Below are positions 18,740 to 26,378 of a DNA stretch of 64,000 nt, in pieces. A program made the position numbers and the translations under genes. The notes beneath the pieces are model-generated. The model saw only the letters and a list, made by a program, of their open reading frames with translations. It had not been told where the DNA came from and ran no database searches. The stretch covers positions 558,001 through 622,000 of the forward strand of contig CP093061.1 of the NCBI GenBank assembly GCA_029027265.1. The letters are read 5' to 3'. Numbering within the stretch: position 1 is the first letter of the stretch; the number at the start of each line of letters is the position of its first letter. The DNA is from Sulfurospirillum_A sp029027265 (GTDB lineage Bacteria > Campylobacterota > Campylobacteria > Campylobacterales > Sulfurospirillaceae).

Positions 18740-20005
18740 ATGTTCAATTTTGATGAGGTAAATGACTTATGCATTAAGTGTGGAAAGTGTATTCCTACTT
18801 GTACAATTCATAATGTAAATGCTGATGAGGTTACAACTCCTCGTGGATTTTTGGAACTTTTAGGAGCTTACAAAAAAGGTCATTTAGAACTTGATAAAAA
18901 TGTAAAAGACATTTTTGAAAGTTGTTTTTTGTGTACCAATTGCGTAGATGTTTGTCCAAATGACTTACCAGTAGATATGCTTATTGAACAAGTACGAAAC
19001 GACATTCGAAAAAAGTTTGGTTTGGCGTGGTATAAACGTTTTGCATTCTTCTTACTTCGCAATCGTAACATCATGGACATTGCAGCAAAGTTTGGTTTTG
19101 TTTTTCAAACATGTGCCTTTAAAAAAGATGACAAACGAAAATCTATGTTTTTGAGAAATTTTCCACTTATTAAGTATGATAGACTTTTCCCAAGTATGGC
19201 AAAAAAGAGTTTTTTAAACTCACATCCAGATGTCATTAAAAATGGTGGAAAAGGGAAAGTTGGTATTTTTATAGGCTGTTTGGGTAACTACATGTACACA
19301 GACATTGGTAAGTCGCTACTAGAAATTTTAAAAGTTTTAGAGATAGATGCATATTTAATTAAACAACAAAAATGTTGTGGAGCTCCATCTTATTTTACAG
19401 GTGATTTTGATAGTGTAGATACTTTAGCAAAGTTCAACATTGAATACATTGAGAGTTTTCAAGATTCCCTTGATGCGATTCTAATTCCTGAAGCAACTTG
19501 TAGTGCTATGATAAAAGAAGATTACGCACACTTTTTTCATGACCAACCAGAGTGGAAGCAAAGAGCCATAGCAATAAAACCAAAGATACGAATGGCAACA
19601 GAGTACTTATCAAACAATACAAAACTTCAAGAGATACTAAAAAGCAAAAAAAAGTTAGATGTTTTAGTGACTTATCACGACCCATGCCACGCTAGAAAAA
19701 TGCAGGGAATTTATAAAGAACCAAGAGATTTAATAAGCCAAAATTATATGCTAAAAGAGATGAGCGATCCAAATCGCTGTTGTGGTTTTGGTGGAGTGAC
19801 TTTGCAAGTAGAAAAATATGATTTTGTAGTAGCAGCAGGTTTACCAAAAGCCGCTATGATAAAAGAGACAAAAGCTGACATAGTAAGTGCAGAGTGTAGT
19901 GCTTGTCGTATGCAAATAGGAAATTCAATGCACCTTTCAAAAGTAGAAGCAGTATTTAAAAACCCAGTTGAGCTAATAGCTGAAGGATTAAAAGAGGAAG
20001 TCTAA
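18740..20005 (+). CDS. Fe-S oxidoreductase with two ferredoxin clusters and CCG domains
   Basis: A 421-residue protein with two N-terminal [4Fe-4S] motifs (CIKCGKCIPTC and CFLCTNCVDVCP) and two cysteine-rich CCG domains (KCCGAPSYFTG and NRCCGFGG). It belongs to the GlcF/GlpC/HdrB-like group, which passes electrons from flavoprotein dehydrogenases. It resembles the C. jejuni ferredoxin-type oxidoreductase encoded next to hemN (Cj0991c, from memory). The substrate is unknown; a glycolate or lactate role cannot be told from sequence. Confidence 0.85.
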   Translation: MFNFDEVNDLCIKCGKCIPTCTIHNVNADEVTTPRGFLELLGAYKKGHLELDKNVKDIFESCFLCTNCVDVCPNDLPVDMLIEQVRNDIRKKFGLAWYKRFAFFLLRNRNIMDIAAKFGFVFQTCAFKKDDKRKSMFLRNFPLIKYDRLFPSMAKKSFLNSHPDVIKNGGKGKVGIFIGCLGNYMYTDIGKSLLEILKVLEIDAYLIKQQKCCGAPSYFTGDFDSVDTLAKFNIEYIESFQDSLDAILIPEATCSAMIKEDYAHFFHDQPEWKQRAIAIKPKIRMATEYLSNNTKLQEILKSKKKLDVLVTYHDPCHARKMQGIYKEPRDLISQNYMLKEMSDPNRCCGFGGVTLQVEKYDFVVAAGLPKAAMIKETKADIVSAECSACRMQIGNSMHLSKVEAVFKNPVELIAEGLKEEV

Positions 20006-20535
20006 TGGATTATTACATATATATACTTATCTTTCATATTATGTCTTTCATCTCATGGATGGCTGTACTGTTTTACCTGCCAAGACTTTTTGTATATCAT
20101 GTAGAACATGCAGATAAACCAGATTTCGTTGAAGTAGTTAAAATCCAAGAGTTTAAACTATACAAATACATAGGTGTCCCAGCCATGTGGGCAAGCATAG
20201 CAAGTGGAACTCTTATGCTTTTCCTTAATTCTGCACTTTTTGATACAGGACTTTGGATATACGCAAAACTATTTTTACTAGCAGTATTAGTAGCATATGA
20301 CTACTCAATGGATGTATATAGAAAACAACTTTTAAACTCTACATGCAAAAAAAGTGGAAAGTTTTTTAGAGCTTACAACGAAGCACCAACTCTACTCTCT
20401 ATTTTAATAGTTACTTTTGTTATTTTAAAAGATATTCCGATTTACTTTACAGCTTTTATGTTGGTACTGTTTGCAGTTGTTGTTTATGTGCTAATGAAAC
20501 ACGCAAAAGAGCCGAACTTGGATGTTTTGAAATAA
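20005..20535 (+). CDS. hemJ: Protoporphyrinogen oxidase HemJ
   Basis: A 176-residue protein with four membrane helices of the HemJ/UPF0093 family. The conserved His is H11 near SFISWMAVLFYLPRLFVYH and the conserved Lys K88 in LWIYAKLFLL. HemJ oxidises protoporphyrinogen IX to protoporphyrin IX. Location behind hemB and hemN supports this. ATG overlaps the previous stop (TAATG). Confidence 0.9.
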   Translation: MDYYIYILIFHIMSFISWMAVLFYLPRLFVYHVEHADKPDFVEVVKIQEFKLYKYIGVPAMWASIASGTLMLFLNSALFDTGLWIYAKLFLLAVLVAYDYSMDVYRKQLLNSTCKKSGKFFRAYNEAPTLLSILIVTFVILKDIPIYFTAFMLVLFAVVVYVLMKHAKEPNLDVLK

Positions 20536-20556
20536 TCAATATAAGAAGGTAAGAAA

Positions 20557-21556
20557 ATGTTAAAAAAACGAGATTACAAGTTTTGAAAAGCAACTTAAAA
20601 AATTGAGCGGTAGTGAATTTAAAATTTTTGATGAAGTTGTTGAAATGATAATAAACTTGTTAAAAACAGAAATTACTGCAAATCATGATGAACTTATGAA
20701 GAGAGTTACAAAGAATATTAAATTTGATTCAGTTGAAAATATACAAGAGTTTTTGAGTGGTTATTTCAATCTTCAAAATGAGATTATAAAAGAGTTTGAT
20801 TCTTTTAATAACATAGAAAGTGATATTGATTTCGATAAAGCTATATTTGAATTTACTAAAGTTATATTGCAAACGATACCAAAAAAAGATTTAAGAGTAA
20901 CATTGGCAAAATCAATGTCTAAAGTTTATACTTTTGTCTTAGATATGTATAAAATAGAGTATTTTGAAGATGAAAAAAGATTTTAAAAGAGCATAAATGA
21001 CGCTTTTGGAAACGATGATGTAACCATGCTTTTTTTATCTACATATGCTATTATTGGAATGATTAATGAGGATATCAAAATAAGTTTTGATGAGACCGTA
21101 AAGCTAAGTTCACCATTTTTCATATTCTGTATGGCTATTTAACGATATAAGAAAAGAGAATTATCTTAAATCAAGAGAGTATAAAAAGACATATGGAGAA
21201 CCTGCAAATGAGATAAATTATAATGTAGGTAGAAACGAACCTTGTCCATGTGGCAGTAGTAAAAAGTATAAAAAATGTTGTCTAGCTAAACAAGAAGCCA
21301 ATCCATTGGATGCCATAGCTTTTTAAAGAGCCCATTGATATTCCTAATTCATTAAGCGAAAAGAAGTAACGGAGTTTTACGCTATTTGGTCGAAACTCGT
21401 AAACTTTGTAAGTAAGATTTATAGTGAAGTTTATGAAAAACAATATACACCAATATATAAAAAAGATAAATTTGGAAAATATTTATTGGAAGTTCAAGCT
21501 TTGAAAGATAATTATTGTTTGCAAGTAAATGACTTTTTGCTAAGTATTTTCATGAA
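20557..21556 (+). pseudogene. Broken gene with SEC-C zinc motif (N-terminal part)
   Basis: Fragments in alternating frames join into one protein that continues into the next entry. The start ATG at 20557 has a good ribosome site, but an A7 run (one A too many) breaks the frame. An in-frame TAA follows at about 20984, further shifts near 21140 and 21359-21362 (A4, one short), and one at 21534-21538 (T5, one short). A SEC-C motif is intact at about 21231-21290 (GRNEPCPCGSSKKYKKCC), a zinc-binding tail also found in SecA and many uncharacterised proteins. The 20987-21556 gap is therefore dead or misread coding sequence, not intergenic DNA. Confidence 0.7.
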
Positions 21557-22471
21557 TTGACAAAAAACTTTTTATTAGAAAATAAAGTTACAAAACAACA
21601 AGAAAAAGAGTTGCTTGAGTTTAGGGATTTTCATAAATCATCGCAATATTACTCTTTTGAAAAATTTCAAAATGGAAATGCTATTTTCTGGGATACACAA
21701 AATAATAACTGTTATTATGTAAACAGATGTTATGATAATTTTTCTACGCTATTGCCAAAACATGCACCATTTAATACAACTCTTTTATTATTTAGGGATA
21801 GAATAGTTTTTGATGGAATTATAGGGGAGTATGGTATGGTTATTGGAAAAAATATGCAAAATAGTTTAAAAGAAGAGTATGAAAAGAATAGAGATAAAAT
21901 ATTTTTTAAACTTGAAAAAAATGAAAAACCGATAAATAAAATATATCAATTTAAAATCTTAATAAAAGGGTCAAAACCACCAATTTGGAGAAGAATATTA
22001 GTTCCTTCTCATATTAGTTTTTATGGATTACATAGTATAATTCAAAATATTTTCAATTGGGAAGATTACCATCTTTATGAGTTTGCTGGAGATTTAACGA
22101 CTTATACAGATAAAGAGGCGATACAAGAGGATGATGATGGATTACAAACTAAATTTGGAGCAGATAAATTTAGCATAGAAACAGAACTTAAAAACGAAAA
22201 AGATAAAATAGATTATACTTATGATTTTGGAGATGATTGGGAGCATAAAATACTACTAGAAAAAATTTTAATAGCAGATGAAAGTATAATTTATCCAATA
22301 TGCATAGGAGGCAGAAGAGAAGGACCACTAGAGGATTGTGGAGGAATTTATAGGTATAATGAGATTGCAGAAGCCATAGAAAAACCTACATCTGACAATC
22401 AATACTTATTGGTACAATATCAAGAGTATTTTGATGATTTTGACCCATCTTTTTTGAAAAAAAGCTTGTAA
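21557..22471 (+). pseudogene. pRiA4b ORF-3-like (IS1096 TnpR-like) domain, C-terminal part of the broken gene
   Basis: A 304-codon open stretch from a TTG with no clear ribosome site. The C-terminal 180 residues match the PRiA4_ORF3 family (YQFKILIKGSKPPIWRRI, IIQNIFNWEDYHLYEF, YTYDFGDDWEHKILLE). The family occurs on plasmids and beside transposons; its function is not established despite the TnpR name. If one T is restored at 21534-21538, this frame joins the upstream SEC-C segment, so both are probably one gene of about 640 codons. Confidence 0.75.
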
Positions 22472-22492
22472 ATAGGAAATTAAGAGGTATTT

Positions 22493-22566
22493 ATGATAGA
22501 TGAAAAGAATCAGCAGAATTGAATAAAATTGCAAGAAGCCTAATCTATTTAGATTTTTTAAAATAG
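22493..22566 (+). pseudogene. Small broken ORF, 24 codons if one A is restored
   Basis: An ATG with AGAGG eight bases upstream reads nine codons and stops. Adding one A to the AAAA run at 22503-22506 lets it continue as ESAELNKIARSLIYLDFLK and stop at TAG 22564-22566. It may be a tiny gene or the tail of one. No family is recognised. Confidence 0.35.
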
Positions 22567-22602
22567 AGTATAATTTGATATACTACATGTAAAGGATTTA
22601 AG

Positions 22603-22903
22603 ATGGATAAACAAGATATATTATCATTTATAAAAATCAATAAAAAAGAGTTTCAAAATAGATTTGGACTTGATGATATTGCTCTGTTTGGTTCATTTGC
22701 AAAAGATAGAGCGACTGAAGATAGTGATATAGATATTTTAGTTACTTATGCTAAAAATCCTGGTGATATGTATACAAAAAAAAGAGAGTTTAAAAAACTA
22801 CTACAAGACTATTTTCATAGAAATGTAGATATTGCAAACAAAAAATGTTTTAAAGCCTTTTATAAAAGATGAAGTTTTAAAAGATGCTATATATGTCAAA
22901 TAA
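22603..22903 (+). pseudogene. MntA-type nucleotidyltransferase antitoxin, frameshifted
   Basis: A minimal nucleotidyltransferase with the motif LFGSFAKDRATEDSDIDIL (G30-S31, D42 and D44). In MntA/HepT systems this enzyme AMPylates and silences the HEPN toxin. The frame as read stops at 22872, but removing one T from the TTTT run at 22848-22851 restores LKPFIKDEVLKDAIYVK and a stop at 22901 overlapping the hepT start. A TACATGTA palindrome lies just upstream at 22584. Confidence 0.75.
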
Positions 22904-23225
22904 TATCTTTACATGTAGAGCTATTCTTGAAGTAATAGAAAAGATAGAAAACTATAGTAAAGATTTCAAAAATGATGATGATTTTTTTCACCATGAGATG
23001 AATTTTGATGCTACTATGATGCAGTTTGTTGTTATAGGAGAGATGATTGTAAAACTTGAAGATTCATTTAAAGAAAAATATGCCCATATCCCTTGGCAAG
23101 AGATAAAAGATTTTAGAAATATAGTTACTTATGATTGTTTTGGAATTGACTCTGTTGAGATTTGGAGCATTATAAAATGGCATTTACCAAAATTAAAAAG
23201 TCAAATTAAAAAGTTAATAGATTGA
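22893..23225 (+). CDS. HepT-like HEPN toxin with altered active site
   Basis: A 110-residue HEPN protein of the HepT (DUF86) family, recognised by MMQFVVIGEMIVKLEDSFK, IPWQEIKDFRN and FGIDSVEIWSIIKWHLPKL. HepT toxins need an R-x4-H-x-Y motif; here it reads R-NIVT-Y-D-C (R75, Y80, C82), so the His and the target Tyr for AMPylation are both lost and RNase activity is unlikely. ATG at 22893 overlaps the restored mntA stop. Confidence 0.8.
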   Translation: MSNNIFTCRAILEVIEKIENYSKDFKNDDDFFHHEMNFDATMMQFVVIGEMIVKLEDSFKEKYAHIPWQEIKDFRNIVTYDCFGIDSVEIWSIIKWHLPKLKSQIKKLID

Positions 23226-23588
23226 ATATAAGTGACCTAAAATTAGGAAAGTTTACAAATTATAAGCAAAAAAATACTCATTATAAAGAGTTTTATCTTT
23301 TTTATATTGTTTATGATGTAAAAAAACAATAAGGTCTTAGAATTAAAAGAGAAAATTATAGGGAGTGATTTTAAAATATAGAGTTTTTAAGAGAAATAAA
23401 GGCAGAAGATTTTTTAAGAAAAAGGATTAAATTATTTTATATTCCAAAGGCATTGATTATAAAAAAGATTATAAAGTATTAAGCAAAAAATGGCTTAATA
23501 TACAATATGATTTAAGAAAAAGAAAAAATATCCTTTTTTAGAATTTTTTAATGGGTATTATTTATCTATTGCCATAACATTTCTTGTA
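23226..23588 (+). other. Degenerate coding remnants upstream of a membrane protein
   Basis: There is no intact ORF in these 363 bases. Short fragments in different frames are visible, e.g. KYRVFKRNKGRRFFKKK near 23370-23430 and DYKVLSKKWLNIQYDLRKRK near 23458-23525, the second running towards the gene at 23589 in another frame. This looks like the decayed 5' part of that gene. Confidence 0.4.
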
Positions 23589-24329
23589 TTGCTTTATTCA
23601 TCCTATTTTTATTATGCACTTGTGGATATAGGAATACCAATACAAACAATAAAAGTTGGTTTTCCAGAACTTCTTTTTGTTATAGGATATACTTTTGTTA
23701 GTATTTTTATTTCAATTTTATTTTGGATTATATTGTACTTAATTATAGTTTTATACATAATTTTTAAAATAGTTGTACTTTTAAAATCACGTAATTTTTA
23801 TACCATAGATTATATTTATGAAATAAAACAATTTTTATTATATGTGATAGTTACTACTTTTGTTACATTTTATGCAACATTAGTATTTATCCCAATAGCA
23901 CATATTTCTTGGGATAAATTGAAGATTAATTCTTATAGGGAAGATAAATTTCAGCCAGATTTTTTATATCAAGAGTATTTAAAACTCACAGGCTATCCAA
24001 GAATAATTGAGAAAAAAAATACACAGTATCTTTTTGTAGGGAACGATGGAGCGTATCAATATATGTATAAAGTTTCAGATGTAAAAGAATACACTGTGAA
24101 GCAAGATAGTAACGAATCAAAAAAAGCATATGAACAGTTTTGCAGAAATATAAAAGTTAATAGTAGGGATTCTAATATTTTATATGAATTTATGAAGAAT
24201 TCTCCAAATATGGTTCCATATAAGGCGGAACTATTACATATCACAAATAAAATGAAATATAAAAGATTGGATATATTAGATATAAATACAACAAAAATAA
24301 AAAATAATTGCAAAATTTTTTATAAATAA
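23589..24329 (+). pseudogene. Membrane protein of unknown function, 5' end probably lost
   Basis: An open frame of 246 codons from a TTG without a ribosome site. The frame is open further upstream (FFNGYYLSIAITFLVLLYSS) to a stop near 23508, with no ATG. There are about three membrane helices in the first 105 residues, then a soluble part (YLKLTGYPRIIEKKNTQYLFVG). I do not recognise the family. It is the last gene of the decayed patch before lgt and is unusually A/T-rich. Confidence 0.5.
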
Positions 24330-24338
24330 AGGAAAAAT

Positions 24339-25160
24339 TTGAAATTTTGGAATAACATATACAGCAACTTCAACCCCATAGCCTTTGATTTAGGATTTAT
24401 AGCAGTCCATTGGTATGGCATTATGTATGTGCTTGCACTTTTGACAGCACTTGGTGCGGCAAAATGGATTATGAAACGAGATAAACTTCCTATTACTGAT
24501 TCTTTGTTAGATAACTACTTTATTTGGATAGAAGTTGGAGTGATTTTAGGAGCTCGTATTGGTTATATACTTTTTTATGATCCAAATACAAGTTACTATT
24601 TAACTCAGCCTTGGCAGATGTTTAATCCTTTTATGAATGGTGAGTTTGTTGGGATTCGTGGTATGAGTTATCATGGAGCCATTATTGGATTTTTACTTGC
24701 TACTTTTGCTTTTAAATATAGACATAAAAAAGAAAACATTTGGGAACTTTTAGATTTAGTAGCTATTGCTGTGCCTGTTGGTTATGTATTTGGTCGCATT
24801 GGAAATTTCTTAAATAAAGAGCTCATAGGTCGCTATACAGAGTCAAGTTGGGGCATTTATGTTGATGGTGTTTTAAGACACCCTTCACAGCTTTATGAAG
24901 CATTTTTAGAAGGTGTTGTGGTGTTTTTTATCCTTTACATGTACAGAACTAAAAAAAGATTTTCAGGTGAGCTTATAGCCTTGTATGGGGGCTTATATTC
25001 ATTGGCTAGGTTTGTTGCAGAGTTTTGGCGAGAGCCTGATTTTCAGATGGGATTTGTATATGGAGATTGGATGACGATGGGGCAAAGTCTTTCATTGCTT
25101 ATGATTTTAGTATCTTGTATTTTGTACTTTTATTTGAAGAAAAAGGCAATATCTAAATAA
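24339..25160 (+). CDS. lgt: Phosphatidylglycerol-prolipoprotein diacylglyceryl transferase
   Basis: A 273-residue membrane enzyme that lipidates the lipobox cysteine of prolipoproteins. The signature VFGRIGNFLNKELIGR and the loop HPSQLYEAFLEG are intact, with seven hydrophobic segments. The start is TTG at 24339 with AAAGGA upstream. Confidence 0.94.
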   Translation: MKFWNNIYSNFNPIAFDLGFIAVHWYGIMYVLALLTALGAAKWIMKRDKLPITDSLLDNYFIWIEVGVILGARIGYILFYDPNTSYYLTQPWQMFNPFMNGEFVGIRGMSYHGAIIGFLLATFAFKYRHKKENIWELLDLVAIAVPVGYVFGRIGNFLNKELIGRYTESSWGIYVDGVLRHPSQLYEAFLEGVVVFFILYMYRTKKRFSGELIALYGGLYSLARFVAEFWREPDFQMGFVYGDWMTMGQSLSLLMILVSCILYFYLKKKAISK

Positions 25161-25273
25161 GATTAAAAAATCCTATTTATATCCCACAATAGATGGTAAA
25201 ATTCTTAAATTATATTTTATAAAGTATGTATCATTCTAACATAATTTAAGTTTAATAAGAAAAGTAGTATTAT

Positions 25274-25285
25274 GATTTAAATCAC
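25274..25285 (+). promoter_or_regulatory. FNR/CRP-like box upstream of frdCAB
   Basis: TGATTTAAATCA, a perfect palindrome close to the FNR consensus TTGAT-N4-ATCAA. It is followed directly by a small hairpin CCTATG/CATAGG (25286-25303) and then by the structured repeat. It would fit anaerobic control of fumarate reductase. A near-identical box precedes ccsBA at 60436. The binding protein is not identified. Confidence 0.5.
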
Positions 25286-25310
25286 CTATGTGCAAGCATA
25301 GGAAACCAAT

Positions 25311-25505
25311 AGACTTCTTTTATGACTATTTATAGTTTCAGAGGATTTAGAAGTAGTGAGATTGTGCAAAACCTTTTTTGAGTAATAGCTGTAGCTATTG
25401 CGATGAAAAGTTTTATGCAAGATTGCTACTTCTAAATCCTCCCTACGGGCAACTCAAATTTATCTATGAGTTGCTGAAAGTATAAATAGTCATGAAAGAA
25501 GTCTA
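25311..25505. repeat. Structured nested inverted repeat, copy A
   Basis: 195 bp bounded by TAGACTTCTTT and AAAGAAGTCTA. The outer arms pair over about 31 positions with one bulge and one mismatch. Inside are two arms. The first is a perfect 16 bp GAGGATTTAGAAGTAG stem (25341-25356 with 25425-25440) capped by AATAGC-TGTA-GCTATT. The second is a CAACTCA/TGAGTTG hairpin (25450-25472). It lies between the FNR-like box and frdC, so it is likely transcribed in the frd leader. Copy B is at 63742. No ORF is present. Confidence 0.85.
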
Positions 25506-25521
25506 ATAAAAGGATGTGACT

Positions 25522-26298
25522 GTGAGTGACCTTATAGAAGGTTTTTTAGGAAAATCTGTGGAGGGCAAAAAGAGTAGGCTACCAGCTAAACTTGATTATG
25601 TCCAGAGTGCAACAGGGCTATTTTTAGGCTTGTTTATGTGGGGACATATGTTCTTTGTATCGACTATTCTGATAAGTGCAGATGCTATGTATGCTGTAGC
25701 AAAGTTCTTTGAAGGAAGTATGATTTTTGCTGAACCAAAACCTTGGTTAGTTTCTATTGTTGTCGGGTTTGTTTTTATTGTGTTTATAGTACACGCTGCT
25801 ATGGGCATGAGAAAACTACCATTAAACTTTAGACAATGGCAAATTTATAGAACTCATATGAAAATGATGAAACATGACGATACTAGTCTTTGGTTTATTC
25901 AAGCCATAACTGGTTTTGCAATGTTTTTCTTAGGTTCTGCTCATCTTTTCTTGATGTTGACTCAACCTGAGACTATTGACCCTTATGGTTCTGGTGATAG
26001 AATGGTAACTATGTGGCCATTTTATATCATCTTACTTTTAGCTGTTGAATTCCATGGTGGAATTGGACTTTATCGTCTCTGTGTTAAGTGGGGATGGTTT
26101 GAAGGAAGTGATTCGAAAGTAACTAGAAAAAACTTGAAAACAGCAAAATGGGCAATAACTGTTTTCTTTTTAGCATTGGGACTTTTAACAATGGTGGCAT
26201 ACCTAAGAATAGGAATGGCTCATTCAGATAACGCTGGTGAGAGATATCATCCCTCATCAATGGTAATAACAGATATGAATTCAAAGGTAACATCATGA
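25522..26298 (+). CDS. frdC: Fumarate reductase cytochrome b subunit
   Basis: A 258-residue di-heme membrane anchor of menaquinol:fumarate reductase, with five membrane helices and heme-ligand histidines (MWGHMFFVSTILI, FIVHAAMGMRKLP, GSAHLFLMLT, EFHGGIGLYRL). GTG at 25522 (SDLIEGFLGKSVEGKKS) is preferred over GTG at 25516 because AAAGGA then sits eight bases away. The stop overlaps the ATG of the following micro-ORF. Confidence 0.94.
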   Translation: MSDLIEGFLGKSVEGKKSRLPAKLDYVQSATGLFLGLFMWGHMFFVSTILISADAMYAVAKFFEGSMIFAEPKPWLVSIVVGFVFIVFIVHAAMGMRKLPLNFRQWQIYRTHMKMMKHDDTSLWFIQAITGFAMFFLGSAHLFLMLTQPETIDPYGSGDRMVTMWPFYIILLLAVEFHGGIGLYRLCVKWGWFEGSDSKVTRKNLKTAKWAITVFFLALGLLTMVAYLRIGMAHSDNAGERYHPSSMVITDMNSKVTS

Positions 26299-26378
26299 AT
26301 ACAGAAATTTTATTTCGTGCTTTAGTCGCGAGGAATTTTTGCAGGGCTTTGCTCAGTGAAAAGGGGGCAGTAAAATGA
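26295..26378 (+). CDS. ARNF/ERNF-core micro-ORF linking frdC and frdA
   Basis: A 27-codon ORF whose ATG overlaps the frdC TGA (ATGA) and whose TGA overlaps the frdA ATG (ATGA), so it could pass ribosomes from frdC to frdA. It begins NTEILFRALVARNF, which closely matches the micro-ORF before trpA (KYTEVLLRAF...VARNF). An imperfect hairpin (TTTTTG...GTGAAAAG, about 26336-26362) precedes the purine-rich frdA ribosome site. Confidence 0.5.
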   Translation: MNTEILFRALVARNFCRALLSEKGAVK

